Assembly (NCBI RefSeq): GCF_963082655.1
Contig: NC_081553.1
Location: forward strand, 189,301,619-189,365,618
DNA: 64,000 bases
Direction of reading: 5' to 3'
From: Stomoxys calcitrans
Lineage: Eukaryota; Arthropoda; Insecta; Diptera; Muscidae
How positions within the stretch are numbered: the stretch's first letter is position 1; every line of letters starts with the position of its first letter. The translations under genes were made by a program, and so were the position numbers. The notes beneath the pieces are model-generated. The model had not been told where the DNA came from. It made no database searches and saw only the letters and a program-made list of their open reading frames with translations. Shown here piece after piece: positions 1 to 11,923 of this stretch.

Positions 1-710
1 CCAATCTCTCGATTTAAAGTTTTGGGGCCATAAAAGAGAATTTATTGTCCAATTTCGCCAAAATTTGGAACAGTGAGTTCCAAATTTCGCCGAAATTTTG
101 AACAGTGAGTAGTTTAAGGCCCTTCGACATCCTTCTTTAATTAGGCCCAGATCGGTCCAGGTTTGGATATAGCTGCCATATAGACCGATCCGCCGATTTA
201 GGGTCTTAGGCCCATAAAAACCACTTTTATTATCCGAGTTTGCTGAAATTTGGGACAGTGAGTTGTGTAAGGCCCTTCGATATCCTTCTTCAATTTGGCC
301 CAAATCGGTCCAGAATTGGATATTGCTGCCATATAGACCGATCTCTCGATTTGAGGTTTTGGGATCACAAAAGCCACGTTTATTATCCGATTTGGCTGGA
401 ATTTGGGATAGTGAGTTGTGTTAGGCCCTTCGACATCCTTCTTTAATTTGGCCCAGATCGGTTCAGATTTGGATATAGCCGCCATATAGACCGATCCGCC
501 GATCCGATCCGATCCGCCGGTTCATAAAAGCCACTTTTATTATCCAATTTTGCTTAAATTTGGGACGGTGAGTTGTGTAAGGCCCTTCGGGGAGCATAAG
601 GTATTCATTTTTCTCCGGATTTGGACGAAAGGTGGTTTACATACATACCCGAGGTGGTGGGTATCCAAAGTTCGGCCCGGCCGAACTTAACGCCTTTTTA
701 GTTGTTTAAG
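1..710 (+). mobile_element. D2 DINE-like element, hairpin-end part
   Basis: Tandem units carrying a conserved segment like GATATAGCTGCCATATAGAC recur with the landmark at 174, 327 and 480, exactly 153 bp apart. The array enters from the left edge and ends in the family's terminal hairpin at about 667-686 (TTCGGCCCGGCCGAA core) followed by a T-rich tail. The antisense open frame at 198-485 merely reads through the units, whose length is a multiple of three, and is not a gene. The block with the microsatellite core lies outside the window. Confidence 0.85.
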
Positions 711-727
711 TCGAAATGATGCCTTTT

Positions 728-797
728 GGTTCTAGGACTTTTGAATGTACCATAGCGTGAATGGTTCTGGGACTTTTAAACGTACCATAGCGTGAAT
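728..797. repeat. 35-bp tandem duplication
   Basis: Two copies of a 35-bp segment beginning GGTTCT and ending in CATAGCGTGAAT, starting at 728 and 763, with a few substitutions. It lies just beyond the D2 terminus. No function is evident. Confidence 0.75.
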
Positions 798-2030
798 GAT
801 TTGGAGGTAAGGATCTTCCCTGGGCTAAAGGCCTCGACTATATCTGCCACTAAGCTGCAGAATTCCAACCGAGATTTCTTCAGAGCCTTTTTCAGCTGCA
901 GGCTTGTAGATGTTGATCGCCTTGAACAAAGAAACCTTCACCCATCTCAATTTTGTTACACCCAAAAGCTTTTCCCTTTCGAATTTCCATTTGCTACACA
1001 GATTTGCTGGAAATTTTCCCCCCATCAATAGCTCATTAAGCAAATGAGTAAATTACGAAAATTAGTTTCAATTAGTTGGCTGGCCTGGTTATTCACACAT
1101 TTTTAAACCAACAATGGATCTATTCCTCTATTCCTCGAATAATATGTGGTTAAAGTTGTTCAAAAAAAAGCGCTCAGTTGATTTAGGCAATACAATTTTG
1201 TTCAAATGGACTCAACTCCATATGCTATGGGCATTTGTAGTTCATTAAATATTTGTCCTCCATCCATACCTTATTTAGCCTTTGGACATTCATAGCCTAC
1301 TTTATGGGGGTAAATACAAAATCCTATACTGTGGCATTGACATGTAAATTTAAATTATTCACTTTATTCGGCCAAAACAAATTCAGCCATTGTTAGTTAA
1401 TGAAAATGGTTCATTTGCATTTAAATGCAAATGGATAGACGCTTTGGTGAGGCCATATGTGGCTAACAAGCAGTCAAAGTAAATCATGCTGCAATCAATG
1501 AAATTCCAAATAACACTCAAAAATAAATTGCATTCTCATTGACAAATCTTGTTTCATTTAGTTTTTAAATTAAAATCCCAATTTAAAAATATATTCTCAA
1601 TGACAGAGCCTCACTGTATACTTGCCGCCCAAACTGTTAGAGATAGAATTTGTGTGCATTATGCATGAGCTCATCGTATTGTAGATGTGTTTAAAATGCT
1701 ATTGCAGGAGTATATAGAGAAACGAAGGAAAGGAGACCATGTTAAAAACCCCATGTTCTACAAACATGTAGAGCAGTTTTTCTGAGTGTCTACAAATTTC
1801 AATTCTTGTGTATGGCCATCAAAGTATATTTTTCCAGCACTTAATGCACCACATCCCAAGAGCCCATTTTATGCCTTATCAGATTTTTAATATGGCAGAA
1901 AACCATTTTAGCATTTTTATTTGCTAAAGCATTCATTCAAATATTGATTTGTTTCGATTTCATATGAAGCATAATTGGAATCATATTGATATTGACATGA
2001 GAGTTATTAACTAAGCAAGGCTACATAAAA
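798..2030. other. Unique AT-rich sequence, no gene seen
   Basis: No repeat family of this window and no convincing coding frame is visible. Short frames at 792-1031 (+) and 825-1043 (-) show no recognisable domain and overlap each other. The composition resembles intronic or intergenic fly DNA. Confidence 0.6.
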
Positions 2031-3908
2031 CAAGTAAAAAGGTATTAAGTTCGCCCAGGCCGAATTTTGGATACCCACCACCTCGGTTATATATGTAAAC
2101 CCCATTTCGCCACAATCTGGTGAAAATTGAATAACTTAAGGACCCAAATTCGCCACGGACATTGTGTGGTCTAATGTATATGCCACTATTCAATATTGTA
2201 GAACAAAATATTGGTATTTTGGGCAGATATATCCAATTATAAGCCGATCTGTACCATATTAAGGTCAAATATCGTGTGGCTCAGAAAAACTCCGTGTTTT
2301 TTAAATTTCAGCGAAATCGGGTAATACATAAAGCTTTTATTGCCGTCAGACCCCTTATCGGGAGATCGGTCTATATGGCAGCTATATCTAATTATAGACC
2401 GATCTGAACCATACTTAGGTCGGGTGTCAGGAGGTTAAAAATAACAAACTGTTGTAAATTTCAGCGAAATCGAGTAATAAGTAAAGCTTTTATGGGCTTT
2501 AGACCCTTTATCGGCAGATCGGTCTATATGGTAGCTATATCTAAATATATTCTGACCTCAACCATATTTAGGTCAGTTGTCGGGAGGCTTTAAATAACCC
2601 ACTGTTTTAAATATCAGCGAAATCGGGTAGTAAATAAAGTTTTTATTGTCTCCAGACCCTTTATCGGAAGATCGGTCTATATGGTAGCTATATCTAAATG
2701 TAGTCTGATCTGAACCATATTTAGGTCAGATGACGGGTGGCCTAAACTAACCCACGATTTTAAATAACAGCGAAATCGGGTAGTAGATAAAGTTTTTATA
2801 GGCTTCGGACCCTTTATCGGGAGATCGGTCTATTTGGCAGCTATATCTAAATATAGTCCGATCTAAGCCATATTTGGGTCAGATGACGGGAGGCTTAAAA
2901 TAACCCATTTTTACAAATTTCAGCGAAATCGGGTAATACATAAACTTTTTATGGTCTTCAGACCGTTTATCGGGAGATCAGTCTATATGCCAGCTATATC
3001 TAAATATAGTCCGATCTGAACCATATTTGGGTCAGTTGTCGGAAAGCCTTACACTACTCACTGTTTCAAATTTCAGCAAAATCGGATGAAAAACAAAGTT
3101 TTTATGGGCATTAGACCCTTTATCGGAAAATCGGTCTATATGGTAGCTATATCTAAATATTGTCCGATCTAAACCATATTTAGGTCAGTTGTCGGGAGGC
3201 TTAAAATAACCCACTGTTTTAAATATCAGCGAGATCGGGAAGTAAATAAAGTTTTTATAGGTTTCGGACCCTTTATCGGGAGATCGGTCTATATGGCAGC
3301 TATATCTAAATATAGGCCGATCTGAGCCATATTCGGGTCAGTTGTCGGGAGGCTTAAAATAATCCATTTTTGCAAATTTCAGCGAAATCGGGCAATAAAT
3401 AAAGTTTTCATGGTCTTCAGACCCTTTATCGGGAGATCGGTCTATATGGTAGCTATATCTAAATATAGTCTGATCTGAACCATATTTCACTCAGTTGTCG
3501 GGAAGCCTTAAACTACTCACTGTTTCAAATTTCAGCAAAATCGGATGAAAAATAAAGTTTTTATAATCTTCAGACCCTTTATCAGAAAATCGGTCTATAT
3601 AGCAGCTATATCCAAATATGGTCCGATTTGACCCGTTCAAGAACTTAACCAGCGTGCATCAAAAAGACGTATCCGTCCCAAATTTCAGCTCAATATCTCA
3701 ATTTTTGAAGGCTCTAGCGTGATTGCAACAGACGGACGGACAGACGGATAGACGGACTGACACGCGAACATCGTTAAATCGTCTTAGAATTTTACGACGA
3801 TCTGAAATATATTTACTTTGTAGGGTCGGAAATTGATATTACGATGTGCTGCAAACGGAATGACTTAATGAATATACCCCCTATCCTAAGGTGGTGGTTA
3901 TAAACTCC
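2031..3908 (-). mobile_element. D3 DINE-like element, near full length, nine 153-bp units
   Basis: The left end has the hairpin terminus (about 2048-2066), then a CCACCACCT block. Tandem units follow with the landmark CGGTCTATATGG at 2367, 2520, 2673, 2826, 2979, 3132, 3285, 3438 and 3591, eight consecutive steps of exactly 153 bp. The right end carries the inverted (GTCY)n tract, written here as GACGGACGGACAGACGG, at about 3730-3762, then the core, and closes with GGTGGTGG at about 3891, which mirrors the CCACCACCT near the left end. It contains no protein gene and is non-autonomous. The architecture matches DINE-1/mini-me elements of Diptera, which are Helentron-related. Confidence 0.85.
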
Positions 3909-4290
3909 ACTCTTGAAGCAATTGCTTGAAAAAAGCACTGCCCGATGGAAATCGGCCCAATAATATAACGGTGCAATGGCAACCATTTACCCACTTCATT
4001 GAGTTGGAGAAGTTAAACCCCACACAAGGGGGTGAGGAATGGTAGCGGTTGATACGCATTCGCTCTATTGCTAAGAGGGATAAGAATGAATGCTAGGTTT
4101 GCAGAGGTCAGGCAACGCCGTGGTGGCGCTCAAGAACTGGCTTGATACGCTGGTGGTGATAAACCCTTTAAATTTTTTTAATGCCTTTAGATGAAGTCAA
4201 AAGTCAACCAACATATCCCTTTTCCAGTTTCTGAGACAACAACATTCGGTGTATTTTTTTGAAGAAAAACTTAGTATAAAATTTTTTGAA
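3909..4290. other. Unclassified spacer between D3 and H
   Basis: Moderately GC-balanced sequence including GAGGTCAGGCAACGCCG near 4105. No frame or repeat family of this window matches it. It could be part of an unrecognised element. Confidence 0.4.
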
Positions 4291-7123
4291 TGAAATTTTA
4301 TACATCTAAAAATGAATTTGTGTTTGTTCGTGGGTTTGTAAATTTGTTTGATCCGTATAGACTCAAAAACAGCTGAACCGATTTCTTTCAAATTTTCACA
4401 AATTGTGGAGAGTGGTCCGGAAGTAGCAATAGGCTATAGAGTTTTTGGATATCCCAAAAGGTGCGGACCCTCCACTTTAGCTCAAAAGTATCACCCAAAA
4501 ATACAAGTAGACCCATCTTGACAATATGGGACTCAAATGAAAGGTATTCAGGAATAGACTACAAATTTATTATCAAAAGTTGGATCCAAGAAACTGGGGG
4601 CCGCCCCCAAAAACCCCTCAATAATAGGTTAATTAGACGATAATGACAATATGAGACTCGAATGAAAGGTATTCGGGAGTAGATTACGAATATGGTCAGG
4701 AAGGAGGTATATGCTTTATTATTTATTGATAGCGGAAGGGGGGCGGACCCTCCCCTTTACCCCAAAAAGTAAGACCCAAAAATAAAAGTTGACCCATCAC
4801 GACGATATGGGACTCAAATAAATGGTATTTAGGAGTAGAGTAAGAATTTCTTATTAAAAATTGGGTCCAAATAACTGGGGGGCCGCCAAGACTCCAAAAC
4901 CACCCTAAAATAATTTTATTGGACGATAAAATATGAGACTCGGATGAAAGGTATTCGGGAGTAGATTACGAATATGGTCAGGAAGGAGGTATATGCTTTA
5001 CAATTTGTTGATATCGGAATGGGGGCGGACCCTCCCCCTTACCTCAAAAGTACGATTCAAAATTCGCTACAAAATGGGACTCAAATGAAAGGTATTCAAG
5101 AGTAGAGTACGAATTTTATATCAAAAATGGGTCCAAGTAACTGGGGGGCTGCCCCGACCCAAAAATAGGTTTATTGGACGAAAATGACAATATGGGACTC
5201 GATTGAAAGGTTTTCCGGATTACGTATATGGTCAGAAAAGAGTTATAGGCTTTATAATTTGTGGTTATTGAAAGGGGGCGGACCTTCCCCCGTTACCCCA
5301 AAAACACCACCCAAAATCAAAAGTAGACCGATAGGGACAATATGAAAGCTAATGGAGAGTAGAATATGAATATGGTATTAAAAATTTGGTTCAAGTATCC
5401 ATCCGTCCAACTCACACTTGTATTAACTCAAAATCAAAAATTTTGTACCAAAATCTGAGGTGGGTTGACTAGGAGGGCCACCCCCAAAAACCGCAAATCG
5501 GATAATTAGACCCATCACTATAATATGGGTACCAACTTAAAGATATTTTAGATTTGAAAGCGAATCTGATATCCCATTGCGGTACTAAGTCTTTCCTGGG
5601 TCACCCCAACCCCAAAACAGCACTCAATTCGGACATATTTACCGACCATGGCAGTATGGATCTTATATGAAAGGTCTTTGGGTGTAGACCACGATATTGC
5701 CTTTCACTCTCGGGAACAAGTCTCTGGGGATCCACCACACCCTTAAACAGGACTTCCACAGGAAAATAGGATTACATCTACAACTGAAATTAGGCAGAAT
5801 TTTCCAAATTTAGATTACTCCTCTCCAACATAGCACTATCGGGCGCATCAATGCGGGACGGTCTCGTGGAGAAAATAGTGTACTACATTTGTTGATATCA
5901 GGGGGGCGGACCCTCCCCCTTACCGTAATATTCAGAAACGCCAGATCTCGGAGATAAGTGGTGCAATATAAGCGAAGTTTTGTTATGATCTCTTAAAGTT
6001 GCCTAAAAACAAAAATTTGGTATCCAAATTTCGGATGGGGCAACTAGGGGGGCCGCCCCACCCCCAAAACCTACCAAATATACATATAGACCAATCGCGG
6101 CAATATGGGATTCAAATGAAAGGTATTAACAATTAGAAAACGTATCTGATATCCAATTGTCCGACCAAGTGTTTGGTGGACCACCACAACCCCAAAACAA
6201 TCCTAAATCGGACATATTTACCGAACATGGCAATATGGGATTCAAATGAAAGGTATTTGTGAGTAGAATACGAATCTGGTATTAAAAATTGGGTCCAAGT
6301 ACTTATGGGGCCGACCCAGCCCAAAAACTGAAACAAAAGTAGCGCCCATAATCAAAACAGGACCGATCGGAACAATGTGGGACTCAAATAAAAGCTATTT
6401 GGGAGTAGAGTATGAATATGATATTTATCATTGGGTCCTAGTACCTAGCTAGACGTCTAAAATACAACCAAAAATCGAAGTGCACCGTTGGGTACAATAT
6501 GGGGCTCAAGTGAAAGATTTTTGAAAGTAGAATACGAATATGGTGTAAAAAATTGGATCCAAGTAATAAGGCGTCGCCCCTAGAGTACCGCCCAAAATAA
6601 AAAGTTGACCCATCGGGAAAAGTTAAGACACCAATGAAAGGTATTCGAGAGTAGAGTACGAATATGATTTTAAAATTGGATCCAAGTATCTAGAGTGCCG
6701 TCCCAAGCCCAAAAACGCTCAAAATCAAAAGTTAACCGATCGGTACCATATGGAACTCCAATGAAAGATATACGAGAGTAGAGTAGGAATATGATTATTG
6801 AATATTAAAAATTGGTTGTAATTACCAAGAGGACCGGCCCAAAACCAAAATCGCCCAAGTGGGCATATTAGACCATCACGACAATATGGGTCTCAAATAA
6901 AAGGGTTTCGGGAATAGACTACGATTATGGTATTAAAAATGAGGTTCAAGTAATAGGAGGTTGCCTTCCTCTCAAAACACCTCCCAAAATGTGAATATTT
7001 GTCAATCATGGCTATATGGCGTACAATAAAAGGAATTTGGTAGTAGATAAACAAATTGTACTGGGGAGCTACGTATGGTAGTAAGCAAGAAACCTTTTTT
7101 TCGCGTGATGAAGGCGTGGCAGA

Positions 7124-7219
7124 GCGGGCCGGATACAAAATGCAAATTTTGCCACTTGAACATTCCACTAAGCGGGCCGGATACAAAATGCAAATTTTGC
7201 CACTTGAACATTCCACTAA
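7124..7219. repeat. 48-bp tandem duplication at a SINE tail
   Basis: Two nearly identical copies, each starting GCGGGCCGGATAC, begin at 7124 and 7172. They duplicate the 3' tail of the SINE-A copy plus a short GC-rich flank. Confidence 0.85.
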
Positions 7220-7491
7220 GGAACAGGGGCAAATTTAATGAGTGCTGTCCGATTCAAGTTTTAAGCTCAATGATAAGGGACCTCCTTTTTATAGCCAAGT
7301 CCGAACAGCGTGCCGCAGTGCGACACCTCTATGGAGAGAAGTTTGACATGGCATAGTACCTCACAAATGTTGCCAACATTAGGAGGCGAAACCTACCACT
7401 GAAAATTTTTTCTGATGGTGTCACCAGGATTCGAAACCAAGCGTTCAGCGTCATAGGCGGACATGCTTACCTCTGCGCTACTCTGGCATCC
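7133..7491 (-). mobile_element. SINE-A copy 1
   Basis: On the minus strand this begins with a degraded tRNA-like head. The A-box region reads TAGCGCAGAGG and the B box GGTTTCGAATCC, with one extra T relative to the pol III consensus. The family body follows, including the shared segments GTTGCCAACATTTGTGAGG and AAGAGGTGTCGCACTGCGG-like sequence. It sits at the terminus of H copy 1. Confidence 0.85.
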
Positions 7492-7504
7492 GCGGGCCGA
7501 ATAC

Positions 7505-9840
7505 AGCTAGTAATATCATAAAAAGTGGATGTGATGCCCGATTTCGCTGAAAGTATGATTTGCAGAAGAATTCTCAAGACCTGAAACAAATATGAACAAG
7601 ACCAGACTGATATTCTCGCCTTTAAACACGGTTCAGTATTAGACACAGCTGCTTTAAAATGACATCACCAATTCCCAACTTAAAGAGTAAATCTAGGGTA
7701 TTATGGCAACAATCATTGCACGGCTGTGGCCTTACCTTATTTGTTTTAAATTATTTAGCAAATATTTCCACCCCTCAAATTTCTTTTTAATTATTCCTTG
7801 AAATTTGACCTCAATTTTGTTCAATGCAATCTATATTTGGAACAAAGCAAATCTCTCTACTAATCCTTCTTACATGTTCGTTCAGGTGACAAAGTTTTAA
7901 TGCTTATAGAAGCGTGGGTTGTTGTGGTACGAAAGTTTACTACCGTAAATAATGAAAAATTCATGAAAAAGTTTTTAAACTGTAGCAAGAAAATTGGTAT
8001 TGTACCCACACTTCCACTCACACTTACATCACGATTGTTAACTTTGGCATACTTTTATTATCAAACATAAATTTAAGCCTAAAAGTATGCTAACTTTACA
8101 GATAAGACACAAAAGCATCTTTCTTTGCTCTTTGATGATAATCTGCTTTACTGGGGCCAGAAATTGTATTTGCCATTGCATAACGTTCATGTATGAGCTT
8201 GTCTATTGCAAGTTGCTGATGGATGTCCTTTCTATAGAATGTATGCTTGGCATTTAGTCAAAATTATTATTTAACATGTTTTCTTGGGTCCCCCCGACTA
8301 TAGGGTGTATAGAGTAATGCGTTTGCGTAAATTTTTTTGTTAAGAGCTCAAACACTTTTATGCTGCCAGTCTTTTATCCTCTGTACTTGGACCACATAAA
8401 AAAACTGTAATTAATTATCAAACACTTTTAAAAGCCCAAAAGGTAGGTCATTTGTAACTTTCATGACACCATAAATTTTGCGGCAAACTTTGGCCACCGT
8501 TTCACTTCTGGGAGATGTGATATTTGTTGGTGTCCACAAAAAAAAAAATTTACTACAGCCCAAGACAACAAAAAACCCCAAACGAAAGATGCAAAAAATT
8601 TTACAAAGTTGTTGTTGTGGGTATGTTAAAAACTCATCATTCAAATGGTATTATTGCGCATATTAAATGTGGCTGCTTCTTAGTTTTTTTTTTGGGGGGG
8701 GGTACTTATTGTATATTAAACGAAGGACCCTACAAACCCATCATGCTTATAAATTTTATGAGGCTGGCTTTCCATATTAATCAAACAAGAAAGGATTGCA
8801 GGCATATACACCAGAGAGATTCTGTGCACAGCGAGACGGAGGGAGGCAGTGATAACGAAAGAATTTTTACCCTCATTTCTTTAGGTCATTGAACACATTT
8901 CACATTTCCCAATAAATATTTAATGATCCAGACTACGAATAGCTTTTTAATACTTTTATTACTACCCTCCACCCCTCCACCAACCAGCACCAACAATATT
9001 CAATGAGAGTAACTAAAGAATGTATAGGCCTTGACCTAAGCAGAAAATATTGTAATGAACATGGCACGTTTTCTAATATTTTCACAGCTCCCCAAAGATT
9101 GCCACAAGAATACATCATGTGCACATGTATGCCAGTGTACATGTGCATGTGTATGTGTTTGAGTCAGTGTATTAGAGGACTTGTCATAAAGTCCTTAGTT
9201 AGTTTGTATTTTATATCCTTAGCAGCATAGCATAGTTATTTCGTAATAGTCCCATGTGGTGTTTGGCATAGTTTGGCCAACGCGCGAACAGCTTATAAGG
9301 CAAAGCAACCAAAAGGCAACCGAAAAACAAAATGTGTATGCCAAAGGCAATCATGGTCTTAGTTTTATGAATTTTTCCTGTTATTAAGATAACATAACAG
9401 CAGAACATAAAATTCCTAGAGAAAATATATGCGATATGATATAAAAATGTCAATTACTAAAATTAATTTTAAATGCCTATAAGTATGCTTTGATTTTGAT
9501 AGCGAAACTTTTTGATTGTATAAGGCTGGCATTTAAACTGTAAACGACTGTTGATAGCCATTCATGGTTTTTGCCAGTTAATAAAATTTGGAAGAAAACA
9601 CATTTTATGTGCAACCCAAATCGTATTTGAAAGTAATTATGAAAGTTTGTTTTCTACCCCCCCAATTCCCCATAAATTTCTACAAAAAATTTGCAACTTC
9701 CTCAACTACTTTGAAAGTATTCAAGCATTATAAGTCTTTTAAACGGCCAAGATAGTAGTATGACAGCAAGGGCAAAGATTTAGAGTCAAAAGAGAGGTCC
9801 ATTAATTACACCCTACACTACTACTGTCGTACAGAGTATT
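7505..9840. other. Unique AT-rich sequence with two copies of the recurrent motif
   Basis: No coding frame with a recognisable domain. It contains CCTAAAAGTATGC at 8078-8090 and CCTATAAGTATGC at 9475-9487, members of the scattered motif described in the findings. It also has a poly-G/poly-T tract near 8680-8702 and a CA/TG-rich stretch near 9119-9160. Confidence 0.6.
8044..8093. repeat. Inverted repeat formed by the recurrent motif
   Basis: TTGGCATACTTTTA (about 8045-8058) is nearly the reverse complement of TAAAAGTATGCTAA (about 8080-8093). The potential stem is about 13 bp with a loop of about 20 nt. This is the only place where I see the motif on both strands. Confidence 0.6.
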
Positions 9841-9841
9841 A

Positions 9842-10150
9842 TACAAATGCAAATTTTGCCCATGAACATTCCACTAAGGAATAGGGGCAAACTTCTCACA
9901 TATTATTAAGTGCAGTCCGATTCAAGTTTAAAGCTCAATGATAAGGGACCTGCCGAGTCCGAAAGGCGTGCCGCAGTGCAACATCTCTTTGGAGAGAAAT
10001 TTTTCATGGCATAGTACCTCACAAATGTTACCAGCATTAGCAGAAGAAAAACCACCGCTGAAAATTTTTTCTGATGGTCTCGCCAGGATTCGAACCCAAG
10101 CGTTCAGCGTCATGGGCGGACATGCTAACCTCTGCGCTACGGTGGCCTCC
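9842..10150 (-). mobile_element. SINE-A copy 2
   Basis: A complete-looking copy. On the minus strand it starts GGAGGCCACCGTAGCGCAGA, with A box TAGCGCAGAGG, B box GGTTCGAATCC, then the SINE body and a tail ending in AAAATTTGCATTTG. The promoter boxes match the pol III consensus exactly. Confidence 0.93.
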
Positions 10151-10199
10151 GGCTCCAATATCATAGCGATTTTTTTCTTTTATCATATGTTTGCCTAAA

Positions 10200-10290
10200 A
10201 AGAAATACTGGGAAAAGAACTAGACAGATGCGATCCATGGTGGAGGGTATATAAGATTCGGCCCGGCCGAACTTAGCATGTTTTTACATG
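10200..10290 (+). mobile_element. D1 DINE-like terminus, solo hairpin end
   Basis: CCATGGTGGAGGGTATATAA followed by the GATTCGGCCCGGCCGAACTT hairpin and a T-rich tail to about 10290. No array or core block is attached, so this is a truncated copy. Confidence 0.85.
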
Positions 10291-10304
10291 TTTTCTTTTT
10301 GTTT

Positions 10305-10735
10305 TAACTGAGCAAAGAGCAGTTACTATTAAAAAGCAGCTCAGTTGAGTGTGGAACTCGAAAAAATTTTAAATTTCACTGTAAGTCCGAAAATTCTGGA
10401 GACAAATCTCATTAGAGCACACACACAAATGACTGCCAGGTACAAGAAAAAAAATATAACAAGAATTTCTAAGTCACTGGGATAGACACGCCTCTCACAC
10501 ACAACATTTTTTTTCTTTTTTTTAACTGAGCAAAGAGAAGTCAGTATGTTGAGCAGCTCAGTCGAGTGCGGAAAGTTAACTCAGAAAAAAATTTTAATCT
10601 CACCGTAAGTCCGAAAATTCTGGAGACAAATCTCATTACAGCACACATACAAATGACTGCCAGGTACAAAAAAAAAAACATAACAAAAATTTCTAAGGCA
10701 ACATTTACGAGATTAAAAATATCCATCCCATAGTA
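10305..10735. repeat. 218-bp tandem duplication
   Basis: Two copies begin TAACTGAGCAAAGAG at 10305 and 10523. The best-conserved part reads GTCCGAAAATTCTGGAGACA, followed by AATCTCATTA and ATGACTGCCAGGTACAA. It belongs to no other family in the window. Confidence 0.85.
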
Positions 10736-11590
10736 TGTTAAGTTAGGTTAGAGGATGACGCCAAAATTTGTATCTTAACATCCACGTAGGCCATCTTGTG
10801 ACCCATTGCGATTCCTCATGAATTATTCCTCTTCTCTCAGCAGTTAGACCTGCCTGGAAGACACGCTTTGCCGCTTCAAAGAAGGCCATGGGCTAACGCC
10901 TGAAAGAAAAAAAGAACCCAATATCCTATTTCTACTTTGGGATAGTGCAGGGCATTGACATAGGAAGTGAAAACTATCCTCTATAGCGTCTATATCATGA
11001 CACCAGCGTCAGATATCATCATTTCTAATGCCCATGCGAGACAAATGTTTACTAAGCTTATTGTGTCTAGTTATGATCCCAATGACCGCACTTAAATGCA
11101 TCATCTCCATTGACAATAGGACGACTATGTTCTGCTTCAAACTTTCGTCCCACATCGGCTTTGTTTGCTCACAACCTACGCTTGTATTTCAGTGATTCAA
11201 TCAAGATTCTTTGTATCGCTCTTTGAGACCATTAAATATTTCCGAGAGGGGAGTATACACATCCACAACCGACACAAGGTGGAGATTCACTCCAAACTTA
11301 GCTAGTGCATCGGTTTTCTTACTTACCTCTATGTCATTGTGCCCCGGCACCTAGCATAGGGTCAATACATGGCATTCCTGTAGACGCATCAGTAACTTCC
11401 GATAGCGGCCCAGGACCTTGGATCTCACACACGTATTATTCAACGCCTTCAATGTTACTTGACTGTCGATGAAGATATGAATTTCTGATCGTTCGATATT
11501 CATAGACAACGCAAGTTCCACTGCTACAGCCATCCCAAGGGAGGTATTTAAATGTGCGAAAACAACAACTCCCATAAGTAATTTTTTGTT
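10736..11590 (-). pseudogene. NL-D non-LTR retrotransposon 3' fragment (RNase H, CCHC tail)
   Basis: The minus-strand frame at 11351-11575 contains an RNase H-like segment, EIHIFIDSQVTLKALNN, which includes the usual DSQ catalytic Asp. It then runs across a stop into VPGHNDIE. Further downstream a Cys/His segment resembling HFLCQCPAL can be read in another frame, as in the C-terminal finger of related elements. The minus-strand 3' end reads CCTCTAACCTAACTTAAC. It is truncated at its 5' side and broken by stops and frameshifts. Clade assignment (I/R1/LOA-like) is inference from the presence of RNase H. Confidence 0.75.
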
Positions 11591-11689
11591 TTATATTTAG
11601 CATAACGAAAATAGTAGATCATTCATTCTTGTACGAGTTGGATTTAATAGGCTTTCAAACTCAAATCGATACGAAAAATTGTCCAAGTA

Positions 11690-11923
11690 TTGGTTGCCCA
11701 AAAAGTAATTGCGAATTTTTAAAAGAAAGTAAATGCATTTTTAATAAAACTTAGAATGAACTTTAATCATTTATACTTTTTTTACACTTTTTTTCTAAAG
11801 CAAGCTAAAAGTAACAGCTGATAACTGACAGAAGAAAGAATGCAATTACAGAGTCACAAGCTGTGAAAAAATTTGTCAACGCCGACTATATGAAAAATCC
11901 GCAATTACTTTTTGGGCAACTCA
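11690..11923. mobile_element. MITE-M copy 1 (mariner-like)
   Basis: Terminal inverted repeats read TTGGTTGCCCAAAAAGTAAT at the left and, mirrored, ATTACTTTTTGGGCAAC at the right. A TA dinucleotide lies just before the left end (11688-11689); the right flank has mutated. The interior is AT-rich and without coding capacity. It abuts the unidentified coding remnant to its right. Confidence 0.88.

Larger units (their letters stand above)
4300..7503 (+). mobile_element. H element (Helitron-like), copy 1
   Basis: Diverged tandem units carry ACTCAAATGAAAGGTATT, GAGTAGA.TACGAATATGGT and G-rich/C-rich stretches such as GGGGCGGACCCTCC. They fill most of this interval with variable spacing (125-156 bp where measured). 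The right terminus shows GGGCCGAATACAGCTAG followed by T (about 7492-7504), a degenerate version of the CTAG terminus seen intact at 44102. No transposase or Rep/helicase frame is present, so it is non-autonomous. The left boundary is approximate. Confidence 0.6.

Noticed and set aside
2031..3908. CRISPR-like array, from regular repeats
   Set aside because: Units are contiguous diverged tandem copies of 153 bp without distinct spacers, in a eukaryotic setting with no cas-like genes.
8411..8892. Overlapping frames on both strands near 8.5 kb
   Set aside because: They overlap antisense to each other, contain A- and G-runs, and show no domain.
9842..10150. tRNA gene from the A and B boxes
   Set aside because: The body after the B box is the shared SINE tail and the cloverleaf cannot close. 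Several copies with the same body show it is a SINE. The same applies to 32662, 38785, 51090 and 59050.
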